A stretch of DNA of 64,000 nt from an uncultured Agrobacterium sp. (GCA_913777615.1 CAJYTK010000019.1:1-64000), one strand, 5' to 3'. Shown: positions 38,120 to 47,943, numbered from the stretch's first letter. The notes: a model not told the origin generated them from the sequence alone. Made by a program: numbers and translations.

Positions 38120-38977
38120 TCACAATCCGTATCTGGCCCACAATGCCTTTTCTTGCGCGACCTCCGCAAGTCCCGAAGCCGCGGAAGCGGCAATCGCCTG
38201 GGCGGAAAGATCGACGCCTGGCACTTTCTTGCCGAACAGGTTTCTTGCACCGCTGATCAACTGTAGTTTGACCTTCTCGCCATAGCGTCGGCGCAGCACG
38301 TCCTTCATGTCGCCGAGCCCATCGACGAGGCCGAGATCGACGCCACGCATGCCCGTCCAGAACAGGCCCGAGAAGAGAGCGGGATCGTCCTTCAATTTCG
38401 CGCCACGGCGAAGCTTGACCATGTCGATGAAGACATTGTGGATTTCGGACTGAAGCGACTTCAGATACTCGATGTCGCCTTCCTTCTCCGGCTGGAAGGG
38501 ATCGAGGATCGCCTTGTTCTTGCCGGACGTATAGACGCGGCGTTCCACGCCGATCTTGCGCAGCATTTCGGGAAAACCAAAGCCGCCGGAAACGACGCCG
38601 ATGGAGCCTACGATGGAGGTGGGATCGGCGATGATCTCGTCGCCTGCCAGCGCAATCATGTAGCCACCGGAGGCTGCGACATCCTCGACGAAGATCAGAA
38701 CCTTCTTGTCCTTCTCTTCGGCCAGCTGGCGAATTCGGTTGTAGATCATGCGCGACTGAACCGGTGAGCCACCGGGAGAATTCAAAGAGATGGCGACGAC
38801 CGGCGCATCTTTCATGCCGAAGGCTTTGTCGAGCAGCGGCGCATAGCCTGCAAGGTTGAGAGCCGGGCGAAGCTGGCTGCCACCCGCCATGATCGCACCA
38901 TGCATGCGCACCACTGGCACGACCAATTCCTGCTTGCGAAACCGCTTCGGCACAATGCGCTTCAAAAACCCGGCCAT
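38120..38977 (-). CDS. S49 family serine peptidase (SppA/SohB-like)
   Basis: A 285-residue peptidase of the signal-peptide-peptidase A type. The core shows ISLNSPGGSPVQS, the nucleophile Ser in VAASGGYMIA, GSIGVVSG, and the Lys general base within SGKNKAILDPF. It is the short form with a single catalytic domain; no clear membrane helix is present, only a basic N-terminus. The frame extends upstream to 39136, but that part overlaps trmN6, and GAGGATGAG before 38977 marks the likely start. It probably degrades small peptides at the membrane. Confidence 0.9.
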   Translation of the reverse strand: MAGFLKRIVPKRFRKQELVVPVVRMHGAIMAGGSQLRPALNLAGYAPLLDKAFGMKDAPVVAISLNSPGGSPVQSRMIYNRIRQLAEEKDKKVLIFVEDVAASGGYMIALAGDEIIADPTSIVGSIGVVSGGFGFPEMLRKIGVERRVYTSGKNKAILDPFQPEKEGDIEYLKSLQSEIHNVFIDMVKLRRGAKLKDDPALFSGLFWTGMRGVDLGLVDGLGDMKDVLRRRYGEKVKLQLISGARNLFGKKVPGVDLSAQAIAASAASGLAEVAQEKALWARYGL

Positions 38978-39083
38978 CTCATCCTCTTGGTCGTTCATCG
39001 TGAAGAGGGATGTATGTATCGTCGGGATAAACGCAATGGTGGTCACGGAAATTCGTTTGCTGTGTGCAGAGCGGACGATACAC

Positions 39084-39875
39084 CTAGGCTCGAGAATGGA
39101 GGCTTTTGTCATTGCGCCGATAGGCGGCACGGCCATTGTTCAGTTCGTCAACGAAGGGGGAGAATGCGTGGCTTTCCTGTTCATGCATGATGAGCGGGGC
39201 GCGAAATGTCAGACGCGCGCGTGAACCCTTGATGGCGGTGACGAGCATCCGCACGGCGTCTTCACCAGGCCTTGGGTGAATGAGGGTGATTTCCAGACCA
39301 CCGAAACGACGCCCGCATGCGGCGATGATATCGGCCACCGATTGCGGTCGGGCGATAAGGGATAATTGCCCGCCCGGAACCACGATGGCGCCTGCCGTTC
39401 TGATCCAGTGCTCGAAAAGATCATCCGTCATGGCATGCGCCCGCGCCTTCAGCTCATCCGGCGTCTTGCGATCGCCCGAATCATTATAGGGCGGGTTCAT
39501 GATGACATGATCGAAGTGATCGTCGATGAGACCCGCCTCGGCACGGGCTTTAGCGCGCAGCGTCACATCTGCCTGACGAACGGTCAGCCGGCTCGCGAGA
39601 TGCGCATTTTCCGGCAGAGCAATGCTACGGGTGGCGAAATCGACCATCTCGGGCACATATTCGAAAAGCGTGACCTCCGCTTTTTCCAGACGGGCAGCGA
39701 CGGCAAATCCCGCAGCGCCTGCGCCAGCACCGAGATCCGCCACACGGCACCGCATGTCATCGGCCACGAGCGAGGCAAGCAACATGGCATCCATGCCAGC
39801 CCGGTGCCCCCTGCCCTTCGGCTGAACCAGGTGAAACCGGCCCCGGTGAAAAGCGTCGACGGTCTGCGACGTCAT
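39084..39875 (-). CDS. tRNA1(Val) (adenine-N6)-methyltransferase family protein
   Basis: A 263-residue SAM-dependent methyltransferase of the TrmN6/YfiC type. It has QPKGRGHRAGMDAMLLAS, the SAM loop VADLGAGAGAAGFAVAARL and the catalytic NPPYN motif typical of N6-adenine enzymes acting on nucleic acids. TrmN6 methylates A37 of tRNA-Val in E. coli; the substrate here is inferred. The gene begins six bases after the DUF2007 gene stop and is followed by the S49 peptidase gene. Confidence 0.88.
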   Translation of the reverse strand: MTSQTVDAFHRGRFHLVQPKGRGHRAGMDAMLLASLVADDMRCRVADLGAGAGAAGFAVAARLEKAEVTLFEYVPEMVDFATRSIALPENAHLASRLTVRQADVTLRAKARAEAGLIDDHFDHVIMNPPYNDSGDRKTPDELKARAHAMTDDLFEHWIRTAGAIVVPGGQLSLIARPQSVADIIAACGRRFGGLEITLIHPRPGEDAVRMLVTAIKGSRARLTFRAPLIMHEQESHAFSPFVDELNNGRAAYRRNDKSLHSRA

Positions 39876-39881
39876 CGTTGA

Positions 39882-40109
39882 TCAGGCCTCGTCCCGCAAT
39901 TCGTCGGCAAGCCCCGCATCGATCAGGATCCGACGCGCCTGCTCGGATCTGTCATCCTCCACGAGGAACCGGCGGGGCAGAAGGCCGAGCGATCCCTCCA
40001 GAATGCTCATGCCCTGATCGGCAATCAGACAATGGATGCCGGCATCCTTCATCAGGCTTTCCGCAAAAGAAAGCAGGACGGCATCATTCGTTCGGATCAA
40101 TTCACGCAT
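39882..40109 (-). CDS. DUF2007 domain protein
   Basis: A 75-residue soluble protein with the DUF2007 pattern: MRELIRTNDAVLLSFAESLM, then DAGIHCLIADQGMS and a C-terminal EDDRSEQARRILIDAGL. The fold resembles small regulatory (PII-like/ferredoxin-like) domains; it is often labelled a putative signal-transducing protein. The true start is the ATG at 40109, although the open frame extends much further upstream across the polyprenyl synthase gene start. It heads the minus-strand operon with trmN6 and the S49 peptidase gene, and is divergent from the polyprenyl synthase gene. Confidence 0.85.
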   Translation of the reverse strand: MRELIRTNDAVLLSFAESLMKDAGIHCLIADQGMSILEGSLGLLPRRFLVEDDRSEQARRILIDAGLADELRDEA

Positions 40110-40220
40110 CAATGAGTTTCCACATCCCGTATTTTTGAAGGTTCTGAGGCAATTCCACACTTGCCGCCACCATCGTCGCTTTCTATTGTCGAAACCGAAA
40201 TCGAATAGGAGTCCGGTCCG

Positions 40221-41237
40221 TTGGGCGTCGTCATACCGCTTGAAGAAAGCAAAAACAAACTCGCATCCGTCAAGCCGCTTGTCGACCTGACGCGTCCAGA
40301 TATGGAACGCGTCAATCAGCTTATCCTGTCCAAAGCCGGGTCGGATGTGCAGATGATCCCGGAAGTGGCAAACCACCTGATCTCGTCCGGCGGCAAGCGT
40401 CTGCGCCCGATGCTCACGCTCGCATCGGCATCCATGTTCGGTTACGACGGCGACCATCATATCAAGCTTGCCACCAGCGTCGAATTCATGCACACGGCCA
40501 CCCTCCTCCACGACGACGTGGTGGATGAGAGCGATTTACGTCGCGGCAAATCCACGGCGCGTACCATTTGGGGCAACCAGGCGAGCGTTCTCGTCGGCGA
40601 CTTCCTGCTAGGTCAGGCCTTCCGCATGATGGTGGATGTCGGATCGCTGGACGCGCTGGACGTTCTCTCGACAGCCGCTTCCGTCATTGCCGAAGGCGAG
40701 GTGCTGCAGCTTTCTGTCGCCAAGAACATGGAAACGACGGAAGACGACTATCTCCAGGTTATCCGTGCCAAGACGGCCGCTCTCTTTGCGGCGGCAGCGG
40801 AAGTGGGACCTATCGTTGCCAAGACCGACAAGGCCACCCGCGGCGCACTGAAGTCCTACGGAATGAATCTCGGTCTGGCTTTCCAGCTTGTGGACGATGT
40901 TCTGGATTATGGCGGCCATTCCGCCGATCTCGGCAAAAACACGGGCGACGATTTCCGCGAGGGCAAGATCACCCTGCCGGTCATCCTGTCCTATCGCCGT
41001 GGCACGGCCGATGAGCGGGCGTTCTGGAAGCGAGCGATTGAAAACGGCGAAAGCACGGATGAGAATCTCGACGTAGCACTTGGCCTGATCAAGAAATATA
41101 ACGGGCTGACGGACACGATCTCTCGCGCCAATCACTACGGCACAATTGCACGCGACGCCTTGGCGCCGCTGCCGAAAAGCCCATGGAAGGACGCGCTCAT
41201 GGAAGTCATCGACTTCTGCATCCAGCGCGTCAACTGA
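40221..41237 (+). CDS. Long-chain polyprenyl diphosphate synthase (decaprenyl type)
   Basis: A 338-residue trans-isoprenyl synthase. The first Asp-rich motif is LLHDDVVDESDLRRG, the second LVDDVLDYGG; GGKRLRPML and GDFLLGQAF are also typical. In rhizobia this enzyme makes the decaprenyl tail of ubiquinone-10, but chain length cannot be read with certainty. Translation starts at TTG (40221) with TAGGAG about ten bases upstream; no in-frame ATG precedes the conserved region, so the TTG appears real. UbiA in the same window would use its product. Confidence 0.92.
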   Translation: MGVVIPLEESKNKLASVKPLVDLTRPDMERVNQLILSKAGSDVQMIPEVANHLISSGGKRLRPMLTLASASMFGYDGDHHIKLATSVEFMHTATLLHDDVVDESDLRRGKSTARTIWGNQASVLVGDFLLGQAFRMMVDVGSLDALDVLSTAASVIAEGEVLQLSVAKNMETTEDDYLQVIRAKTAALFAAAAEVGPIVAKTDKATRGALKSYGMNLGLAFQLVDDVLDYGGHSADLGKNTGDDFREGKITLPVILSYRRGTADERAFWKRAIENGESTDENLDVALGLIKKYNGLTDTISRANHYGTIARDALAPLPKSPWKDALMEVIDFCIQRVN

Positions 41238-41478
41238 CGGACATCGTCACCGCGAAACCATGTTAAAGAGCTCAGATGAGCGGCGGAATTTCTTGCAGGG
41301 CTGCTTCAAAAAAGCCATTCTATCATGCGGTAGTTTGGCGGCTTCCTGACTCGATTTCGATCTCGAAAGCCATGACCTATCTGAAGCGATGCAGTGTGCG
41401 TGGGCATTTCTAAGCCTTGAGGCTGTAGAGCTTAAAGCTGATTTTTCGGTACGTAAGCACAAGAGCAAAGGTTCCTTC

Positions 41479-43317
41479 ATGCGGCGCAAACCAGCATTTC
41501 GTCTTCTCTGCAGCGCGGCTTTCATCGCCGCCCTCACAATGGGCGCAGGCACTGTTGCGCTGGCAGAGACGAAGCCCGCCGATAGCAAGACCGAAGAGGC
41601 CGTCAAGTTCGATCCGGCGAAGGTCAACACCTTCTCGGGTGCGTTTCTGGCCGCCCGCACCGCCGATGTCGATCAGGATTACAAGACAGCGATTACGCTT
41701 TACGAGAAGGCTCTCGATTTCGACACGGCCAACACTGAAATCCGTCAACGTCTGATGATTGCGCAGCTGCTGAGCGGTGACTTCGAGGCCGGTGCGAAAA
41801 TCGCCGACAGCTTGAAGGATGACAGCTCCGTAGAGCGCGTGACGACGATCGTGCGTGCGCTCGCTGCCATCAAGCACAAGGAATTTTCCTCCGCGGAGAA
41901 GATTCTGAAATATAGCGGACCGAACGATCTGGACCGGATGGTCAACACGCTTCTAGCCGCCTGGGCTCGCGCTGGCTCTGGAAAAAGCAAGGAAGCGCTT
42001 GCCATGGTCAATGGCATGAAGGGTCCCGGTTGGTTCTCTATCTTCCAGAAGTACAATGCAGGGTCCATCGCGCTTGTTACAGGCAATACGGAGGCGGCAC
42101 GCAAAAGCCTCAGCGAAGCGGTGGCCGACCGTGAAGGCGGCGCCACGGCGACGGACACCTATATGCGCGCCGTCATGGCGCTGGCCCGGCTGGAAGCGAA
42201 AGCTGGCAACAAGCAGAAGGCGCTGGATACGATTGCTGTCGGCGACGGGTTTGCACCGAATTACGCGCCCTTGAAGGCACTCAGGCAGAGCATCGAAAAA
42301 GGCGAAAAGCCGGATCAGCAGGTTCAGACCCCTGTAGAAGGTGCTGCCTCGGTAATGTTCTCGATTGCCGGCGCGCTGAATCGAGACGGTGCGGAAGAGA
42401 TTGTCACACTTTATCTTCAGGCTTCGCGCGCACTGGACCCGAAAAGCGCCGACACGCTCATTCTGCTTGGCGGCCTGGCCGAGGCACAGAAGATGCCGGA
42501 GCGTGCAATCGAGTTCTACCGCGAAGTGCCCGCCGATTCGCCCATGCACCGGATTTCGGAGCTTCAGCTTGGCTTGACGCTGTCGCAGACCGGCAAGATG
42601 GACGAGGCGCGTCAGCATCTGAAGGCGCTGCTCGAATCCGATCCTGACGATATTCGCTCCTACCTTGCCTACGGCGCCGTCCTTTCGGATGCAAAAGACT
42701 ACGCCGCGATGGCAGCCAACTACGACAAGGCGGTGGAGGTCATCGGAGCTGTTCCGAAAAAGACCGACTGGACCATCTTCTTCCAGCGTGGCATTGCCTA
42801 TGAGCGCCTGAAACAGTGGGACAAGGCCGAGCCGAATTTCAAGCGTGCATTGGAACTGAACCCTGACCAGCCACAGGTTTTGAACTATCTTGGCTATTCC
42901 TGGGTCGACAAGAATATGAACCTCGACCAAGGCATTGAGATGATCCGCCGCGCAGTGGAGCTTCGGCCAAATGACGGCTACATCGTCGATTCGCTCGGCT
43001 GGGCGCATTACCGCCTTGGCGCCTTCGACGAGGCAGTGACCGAACTCGAGCGCGCTGTCGAGCTTCGCGCTGGCGACCCAACGATCAACGATCACCTCGG
43101 AGATGCCTATTGGCGCGTCGGGCGCAAGCTTGAAGCCGTCTATCAGTGGAACCGCGCGCTGATTGGAGACAGCGACGACGTGGACAAGGCAAAGGTGAAG
43201 GAAAAGATCGCCAACGGCCTGCCGCCGCTGGAGAAGGACGCGCAAAATACCGCAAAGAAAGATCAGGCTTTGCCGCCTCCCGCACCACCGGCGCCTGCCC
43301 CGGACAAGAAATCCTGA
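41479..43317 (+). CDS. Secreted/periplasmic TPR repeat protein
   Basis: A 612-residue protein with a signal peptide (FRLLCSAAFIAALTMGAGTVALA) followed by tetratricopeptide repeats along most of its length; clear units include YKTAITLYEKALDFD, WDKAEPNFKRALELNPDQPQVLNYLGYS and FDEAVTELERAVELRAGDPTINDHLGDAYW. The C-terminus is Pro/Lys-rich (PPPAPPAPAPDKKS). Such proteins scaffold envelope complexes; the partner is unknown. The ATG at 41479 is chosen for its signal peptide. The ispE gene follows eight bases later. Confidence 0.9.
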   Translation: MRRKPAFRLLCSAAFIAALTMGAGTVALAETKPADSKTEEAVKFDPAKVNTFSGAFLAARTADVDQDYKTAITLYEKALDFDTANTEIRQRLMIAQLLSGDFEAGAKIADSLKDDSSVERVTTIVRALAAIKHKEFSSAEKILKYSGPNDLDRMVNTLLAAWARAGSGKSKEALAMVNGMKGPGWFSIFQKYNAGSIALVTGNTEAARKSLSEAVADREGGATATDTYMRAVMALARLEAKAGNKQKALDTIAVGDGFAPNYAPLKALRQSIEKGEKPDQQVQTPVEGAASVMFSIAGALNRDGAEEIVTLYLQASRALDPKSADTLILLGGLAEAQKMPERAIEFYREVPADSPMHRISELQLGLTLSQTGKMDEARQHLKALLESDPDDIRSYLAYGAVLSDAKDYAAMAANYDKAVEVIGAVPKKTDWTIFFQRGIAYERLKQWDKAEPNFKRALELNPDQPQVLNYLGYSWVDKNMNLDQGIEMIRRAVELRPNDGYIVDSLGWAHYRLGAFDEAVTELERAVELRAGDPTINDHLGDAYWRVGRKLEAVYQWNRALIGDSDDVDKAKVKEKIANGLPPLEKDAQNTAKKDQALPPPAPPAPAPDKKS

Positions 43318-43324
43318 CGTCCGA

Positions 43325-44233
43325 ATGGCTTCGGCTGACGGACATGGAGCGGTCGAAACCATCGAGGCCGCTCCGGCAAAAATCAATCTCGCCCTGCACG
43401 TGACGGGTCAGCGGGAAGACGGTTATCATCTTCTAGAAACGCTGGTGACATTTACGCTGGCGGGCGATGTGCTCCACTTCCGCGAAGCGGAAGAAGACGG
43501 GTTTTCCATATCCGGCCGGTTTGCCCCGGAACTGATGGCGAGCGGTTCCAGTGAAAATCTGGTACTGAAGGCCCGCGATCTTTTCCGCAACTTCGCGGTA
43601 AAGAATGGGTCAGCCACGCGACCAGTCGCGATCCATCTTGAAAAGAATCTGCCGATTGCGTCCGGCATTGGTGGCGGTTCGGCGGATGCTGCCGCGGCTC
43701 TTAGGGGACTGAGGCGGCACTGGAAGTTGGAAATTGGCGATCTCACCCTGCAAGAGATGGCCTTGGCACTTGGAGCCGACGTGCCCATGTGTCTGACCAG
43801 CACACCACTGATTGCACGCGGCATTGGTGAGAAAATCGAGCAGCTGTCCCGGTTTCCAAACTTGTCAATGGTGCTCGCAAACCCGCTAAAGGGCGTTTCG
43901 ACACCGCACATATTTCGCCTTCTGACGGAAAAGAACAATCCATCACTCCCTCCAATAGTCGATGAAAACGAGGCCGGTGGACTGCAAATGCTTGGCAGGC
44001 TTAGAAACGATCTCCAGCCATCCGCTATCAGCCTCCTGCCTGAGATCGATACTATCTTGTCCATGCTGAGCTCAGAGGGGGCAGAGCTTGCCCGCATGTC
44101 GGGCTCCGGTGCCACCTGCTTCGGGATTTTTCCCACCATCCAGAAGGCAAAAGCTGCGGCTGCGGCACTTCGACAAACGCAGCCTGGGTGGTATGTTCAG
44201 GAGACAATGACGATTGCGGGAAGGACATTATGA
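43325..44233 (+). CDS. ispE: 4-diphosphocytidyl-2-C-methyl-D-erythritol kinase
   Basis: A 302-residue GHMP-family kinase of the MEP isoprenoid pathway. Motifs: APAKINLALHVTGQREDGYH near the N-terminus, the ATP loop LPIASGIGGGSADAAAAL, and the C-terminal MSGSGATCFGIF. It overlaps the start of the next gene by four bases (ATGA). It follows the TPR gene closely, so TPR-ispE-moaB may form one operon. Its product feeds the isoprenyl pools used for ubiquinone. Confidence 0.95.
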   Translation: MASADGHGAVETIEAAPAKINLALHVTGQREDGYHLLETLVTFTLAGDVLHFREAEEDGFSISGRFAPELMASGSSENLVLKARDLFRNFAVKNGSATRPVAIHLEKNLPIASGIGGGSADAAAALRGLRRHWKLEIGDLTLQEMALALGADVPMCLTSTPLIARGIGEKIEQLSRFPNLSMVLANPLKGVSTPHIFRLLTEKNNPSLPPIVDENEAGGLQMLGRLRNDLQPSAISLLPEIDTILSMLSSEGAELARMSGSGATCFGIFPTIQKAKAAAAALRQTQPGWYVQETMTIAGRTL

Positions 44234-44784
44234 GCCAGAACAAGGTGCCTAACGAGAGACAGTTCATCCCTGTGGGCATTGCCGTCCTTACCGTCTCGGA
44301 CACGCGCACGATTGCTGACGACAAATCCGGCGATACGCTTGTCGCGCGCATCGAGGAGGCCGGGCACCGGCTTGTGGATCGCGCTATCGTCCCGGACGAC
44401 AGTCAAGCCATACGCGGCAAGGTACAGGCTTGGACGCTGTCGGACGAGATCGACGTCATCATCACGACGGGCGGCACGGGGTTCACGGGGCGTGACGTGA
44501 CACCGGAAGCGCTGGAGCCGCTATTCGACAAGCGAATGGACGGCTTCTCCGAAGTCTTTCACCGTATCTCATACGACAAGATCGGCACGTCGACCATCCA
44601 ATCACGGGCAACAGCGGGGCTTTCCAATACCACTTTCATCTTCGTTCTGCCGGGCTCGCCCGGTGCTTGCAAGGATGCCTGGGACGGGATCTTGAAGGCG
44701 CAGCTGGATTACCGCCACATGCCGTGCAATTTCGTGGAAATCATGCCGCGCCTAGATGAGCATCTACGCCGTTCGAAGGGCTGA
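44230..44784 (+). CDS. moaB: Molybdenum cofactor biosynthesis protein, MoaB/Mog family
   Basis: A 184-residue protein with the molybdopterin-binding fold: IAVLTVSDTRTIADDKSGD, the TTGGTGFTGRDVTPEA loop and the FVLPGSPGACKDAWDGIL segment. Family members adenylylate molybdopterin (MogA-like) or have a supporting role (MoaB). The start at 44230 overlaps the ispE stop; the longer frame from 44188 lies inside ispE. Confidence 0.9.
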   Translation: MSQNKVPNERQFIPVGIAVLTVSDTRTIADDKSGDTLVARIEEAGHRLVDRAIVPDDSQAIRGKVQAWTLSDEIDVIITTGGTGFTGRDVTPEALEPLFDKRMDGFSEVFHRISYDKIGTSTIQSRATAGLSNTTFIFVLPGSPGACKDAWDGILKAQLDYRHMPCNFVEIMPRLDEHLRRSKG

Positions 44785-44904
44785 AAGCGAACGCTTAGCG
44801 ATGCGGGGCGATCTTTCAAATTTGCTTACACGCCTCAATTGCTTGTTTCACCGCTTATCGTCATCGCATGACCCCCGCGTAATTCTGCGCCTACCTTGGT
44901 CGAG

Positions 44905-45423
44905 CTAACGCGTCCTGCGGAGCGCCCAAGCTGGTACGAGTTCTGCCCTCAATTGTCGGTTTTTTTGCGATACAGGGAACTGTGCAAGCGGGAGTCCGGA
45001 TTTTGCCAGACGAGCGGCGTCTCGTTTGCTTAGCAAAAGACCGAACTCGAGCGGCGGGCGACGGCGCAACAACCGCTCGATCAGGGGTCGCTTATGGTAT
45101 CGGGAGGGTGAAAACCGGGCCGGGCCTTCGTTCAACGCCACGTATTCGAGGATATCCTCTATCCAGCCGCTTTGCGGACGACTACCTGGTTCGATGACCA
45201 ATATCCACTCGCCACGGATCGACTGAACGACAGCGTCCATCTCCCAGCTCTGGTGAAAACGGCAACCAGCCGCCTCCGCTACACGGGCCGAGCCGTCCTG
45301 CGAGGCATGATCGAGAATAATGACATCACTGACCAACCCCTCGACAGCACCCGTGACCAGCGCAGACAGTGTGTGCGCAAGCTCAGGCTCCTGGTTTCGG
45401 CATTCCATGATGACTGTCAGCAT
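44905..45423 (-). CDS. Short glycosyltransferase family 2-like protein
   Basis: A 172-residue protein with the start of a GT-A fold: LTVIMECRNQEPELAHTLSAL, DVIILDHASQDGSARVAEAAGC and RGEWILVIEPGSRPQSGWIEDI. It is shorter than usual family 2 enzymes, and the DxD metal-binding motif is not evident (an EPGSRP segment stands in its place), so catalysis is doubtful. The C-terminal part is very basic. No polysaccharide genes are nearby. Confidence 0.7.
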   Translation of the reverse strand: MLTVIMECRNQEPELAHTLSALVTGAVEGLVSDVIILDHASQDGSARVAEAAGCRFHQSWEMDAVVQSIRGEWILVIEPGSRPQSGWIEDILEYVALNEGPARFSPSRYHKRPLIERLLRRRPPLEFGLLLSKRDAARLAKSGLPLAQFPVSQKNRQLRAELVPAWALRRTR

Positions 45424-45764
45424 AATCTTGTCGCTTGCGATCCCTTACCACCCCTAAAGCTCCTATAGCATCGTCGCTGCAAACCCAAATCGAATCTATT
45501 GAAACACTGTTGTGGGAGCACACCCTCTTTGCCTTGAGCCTTTACATCGCTTTCGAAAATCGTTTCGGGTTCTGCCGCCTGTTCAGCGGACAACGGCTAA
45601 GTAGGAGCATCAATCGATGCATCCAACGCACGCGCATCATTCTTCTCACCCCATGCGCAGAGATCCGAGACGGCCTCAACTCGAATTTGTTCTTGTATTG
45701 TTCTCGTACGTGCGATATGACTGCTCTATCCAATTCGCTGGCTGAGGCCGGTCAGGAGCATCAG
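45424..45764. other. Divergent intergenic region without a gene
   Basis: About 340 bases between the glycosyltransferase-like gene and the radical SAM gene. The plus-strand frame stays open through it, but its composition is not protein-like and the better start lies at 45765. I see no structured RNA or clear operator. Confidence 0.45.
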
Positions 45765-46922
45765 ATGAGACACCATGTTCTTTCGGGGCAGGCTGCCTAT
45801 CAGCCTGGCCATACGCCCGATATTGCCAATGCGCTGGCAGATGACTCCGGCCTCAGGATCGAGATTGATCGCCGTCGCGGCAGAGGCGCAGGCATCAATC
45901 CCGGTGGTCGATTTGAGGCCCTGCAACACGAAGCTTTCAATGATGGATGGGATATCATCGAGGAACTGCCGGAGTTCAAAACAGACGTGCAGGTGGAAAA
46001 ACCGCGCACCATCATCAGCCGCAACGATTCCCCCGATATTCCATTCGACCGCTCGATCAACCCCTATCGCGGCTGCGAGCATGGATGCATCTATTGCTTC
46101 GCTCGGCCGACGCACAGCTATATGGGCCTTTCAGCTGGGCTGGACTTCGAAGCAAAGCTCTTTGCAAAACCCGACGCGGCCAAGCTTCTGGAACGGGAGT
46201 TGTCCAAACCTGGCTACAAGGCGCGAGTGATCGCGATCGGTACCAATACCGATCCTTATCAGCCGATCGAGAAGGAATGGCGAATCATGCGCCAGATTCT
46301 GGAAGTTCTGGCGAAGGCAGAGCATCCGGTTGCCATCGTCACGAAATCAGCTCTGATCACGCGCGACATCGATATCCTCGCACCCATGGCGAAGAAGGGG
46401 CTGATCAAGGTCGGTATTTCCATCACGACGCTCGACCGCAAGTTGGCCCGCAGTATGGAACCCAGGGCATCGACGCCATCTAAGCGTCTGGAGGCGATCA
46501 AGGCGTTGACGGAAGCCGGCATTCCGGTGGCCGTGATGATGGCACCCGTCATTCCTGCGTTGAACGATCATGAAATCGAACGCGTTCTGGAGGCTGGTAA
46601 AGCCGCAGGTGCGACGGAAGCGTCTTATGTGTTGTTACGGCTTCCTCTGGAGGTCAGCCCGCTATTTCGAGACTGGTTGCTGCGCAACTATCCTGATCGC
46701 TATCGCCACGTCATGTCGTTGGTGCGCTCCATGCGCGATGGCAAGGATTACGATGCTGAGTTCGGCAAGCGCATGAAGGGTGCCGGGCCCTATGCCTGGC
46801 AGATCGGTCGCCGCTTCGAGATGGCCACCAAAAGGCTTGGTCTCATTCGCAGGGGCATCCAATTGCGCGACGATCTGTTTGCCCCGCCAGGCGGCGCCGG
46901 CGTGCAGCTGTCCCTGCTTTGA
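45765..46922 (+). CDS. Radical SAM protein, PA0069/SplB-like family
   Basis: A 385-residue radical SAM enzyme. The 4Fe-4S motif CxxxCxxC is present as YRGCEHGCIYCFARP, preceded by DIPFDRSINP and followed by IAIGTNTDPYQPIEK and GISITTLDRKLARSMEPR. It is related to the SplB family; the substrate of PA0069-type members is unknown. AGGAG stands six bases before the ATG at 45765, better placed than ATG 45717. Confidence 0.9.
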   Translation: MRHHVLSGQAAYQPGHTPDIANALADDSGLRIEIDRRRGRGAGINPGGRFEALQHEAFNDGWDIIEELPEFKTDVQVEKPRTIISRNDSPDIPFDRSINPYRGCEHGCIYCFARPTHSYMGLSAGLDFEAKLFAKPDAAKLLERELSKPGYKARVIAIGTNTDPYQPIEKEWRIMRQILEVLAKAEHPVAIVTKSALITRDIDILAPMAKKGLIKVGISITTLDRKLARSMEPRASTPSKRLEAIKALTEAGIPVAVMMAPVIPALNDHEIERVLEAGKAAGATEASYVLLRLPLEVSPLFRDWLLRNYPDRYRHVMSLVRSMRDGKDYDAEFGKRMKGAGPYAWQIGRRFEMATKRLGLIRRGIQLRDDLFAPPGGAGVQLSLL

Positions 46923-47222
46923 TGGAGGAAAACCCTCGACCACATCAATGTTCGAGCATGCCATGGGCTCGCGGCGTATCTCCATAAGATCACCGAAGTG
47001 TCCGCCATGAAACCGCTCTTCGAAGAAATGTTCGGTGCGCGTCCCTGACGTACCGGCATTGCCCCCGGTTCCGCCGCCTCGCGTGCGATTTCTCGTTTTC
47101 CGCCACTTGAGAAAACGATCCTGCCTTCATGAGGCAAGGATGACAACCACGCCCCACGGGTTGTCTTGATCGCCGCACCGGGGGCTTGCGGGAGATCGGA
47201 TGTTTGTGCAAGTTTCCGCCGC
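46923..47222. other. Intergenic region without a gene
   Basis: About 300 bases between the radical SAM gene and rnhB. Frames that run through it on the minus strand are shadows of the flanking genes. I see no promoter-like or hairpin element worth naming. Confidence 0.4.
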
Positions 47223-47897
47223 ATGAAGCGACGCACAGCATCCGATTCTCCTGCCCTGTTCGAGTTTGTTCCGCCAAGCCCGGATTTCAGCATGGAGCTT
47301 GAAGCGCGCCAGCGCGGCCTGTGGCCCGTGGCAGGAACGGATGAGGCTGGCCGCGGACCTCTGGCCGGTCCGGTCGTAGCCGCTGCAGTTATTCTTGATC
47401 CCGACAACATTCCCGACGGTCTCAATGACTCCAAGAAGCTGACAAAGGCCAAGCGGGAAGCACTGTTCACGAAGATCCTGGAGACATCCGTGGTCTCCGT
47501 GGCGTCATCTGGCCCGGTACTGATCGATCGGATCAACATCCTCAGAGCAAGTCTTGACGCCATGCGTCGCGCCGTCCTTGGACTCGAGCTTGCGCCGCGT
47601 CTGGTTCTTGCCGATGGGCGCGACCAGCCGCCCGGCGTGTCCTGCGAGGCAAAGGCTGTGATCAAGGGAGATGCCCGATCCCTTTCAATCGCTGCCGCTT
47701 CGATCGTTGCCAAAGTTACCAGAGACCGGATGATGGAGCGGGCGGGCACAGTGCATGCCGCCTACGGTTTTGAGCTTCATGCAGGCTATGGGACGCCTGT
47801 GCATCTTCGCGCCATAGAGGTCCATGGTGCTTGCCCACTGCATCGAATGAGCTTTAGACCGCTTCGGCAAGATCTTGCCGAAGCGGATGTCGCTTGA
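47223..47897 (+). CDS. rnhB: Ribonuclease HII
   Basis: A 224-residue RNase HII removing ribonucleotides from DNA and RNA primers. The first catalytic pair is Asp40-Glu41 in [19 protein letters not shown], followed by [21 protein letters not shown] (third Asp), and [12 protein letters not shown] (fourth Asp). [13 protein letters not shown] is also typical. Start at 47223 (KRRTASDSP) is preferred to 47166 on family length. A hairpin terminator follows. Confidence 0.95.
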   Translation: MKRRTASDSPALFEFVPPSPDFSMELEARQRGLWPVAGTDEAGRGPLAGPVVAAAVILDPDNIPDGLNDSKKLTKAKREALFTKILETSVVSVASSGPVLIDRINILRASLDAMRRAVLGLELAPRLVLADGRDQPPGVSCEAKAVIKGDARSLSIAAASIVAKVTRDRMMERAGTVHAAYGFELHAGYGTPVHLRAIEVHGACPLHRMSFRPLRQDLAEADVA

Positions 47898-47908
47898 TGT
47901 GTCCTGAA

Positions 47909-47938
47909 CTCCCCTGCGTCTCAGAGGGGAGCCGTTTT
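47909..47938 (+). terminator. Terminator of rnhB
   Basis: CTCCCCT and AGGGGAG form a seven-base stem around a nine-base loop, followed by CCGTTTTCC. It lies between the convergent rnhB and chemoreceptor genes. Confidence 0.6.
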
Positions 47939-47943
47939 CCGCG

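Noticed and set aside
41953-43386. Minus-strand open frame of 477 codons across the TPR gene
   Set aside because: Mirror of a repeat-rich coding sequence; the plus strand has signal peptide and TPR units.
46923-47222. Possible small gene or remnant between the radical SAM gene and rnhB
   Set aside because: Short frames such as one from 46948 have no start signals and no resemblance to a known protein.
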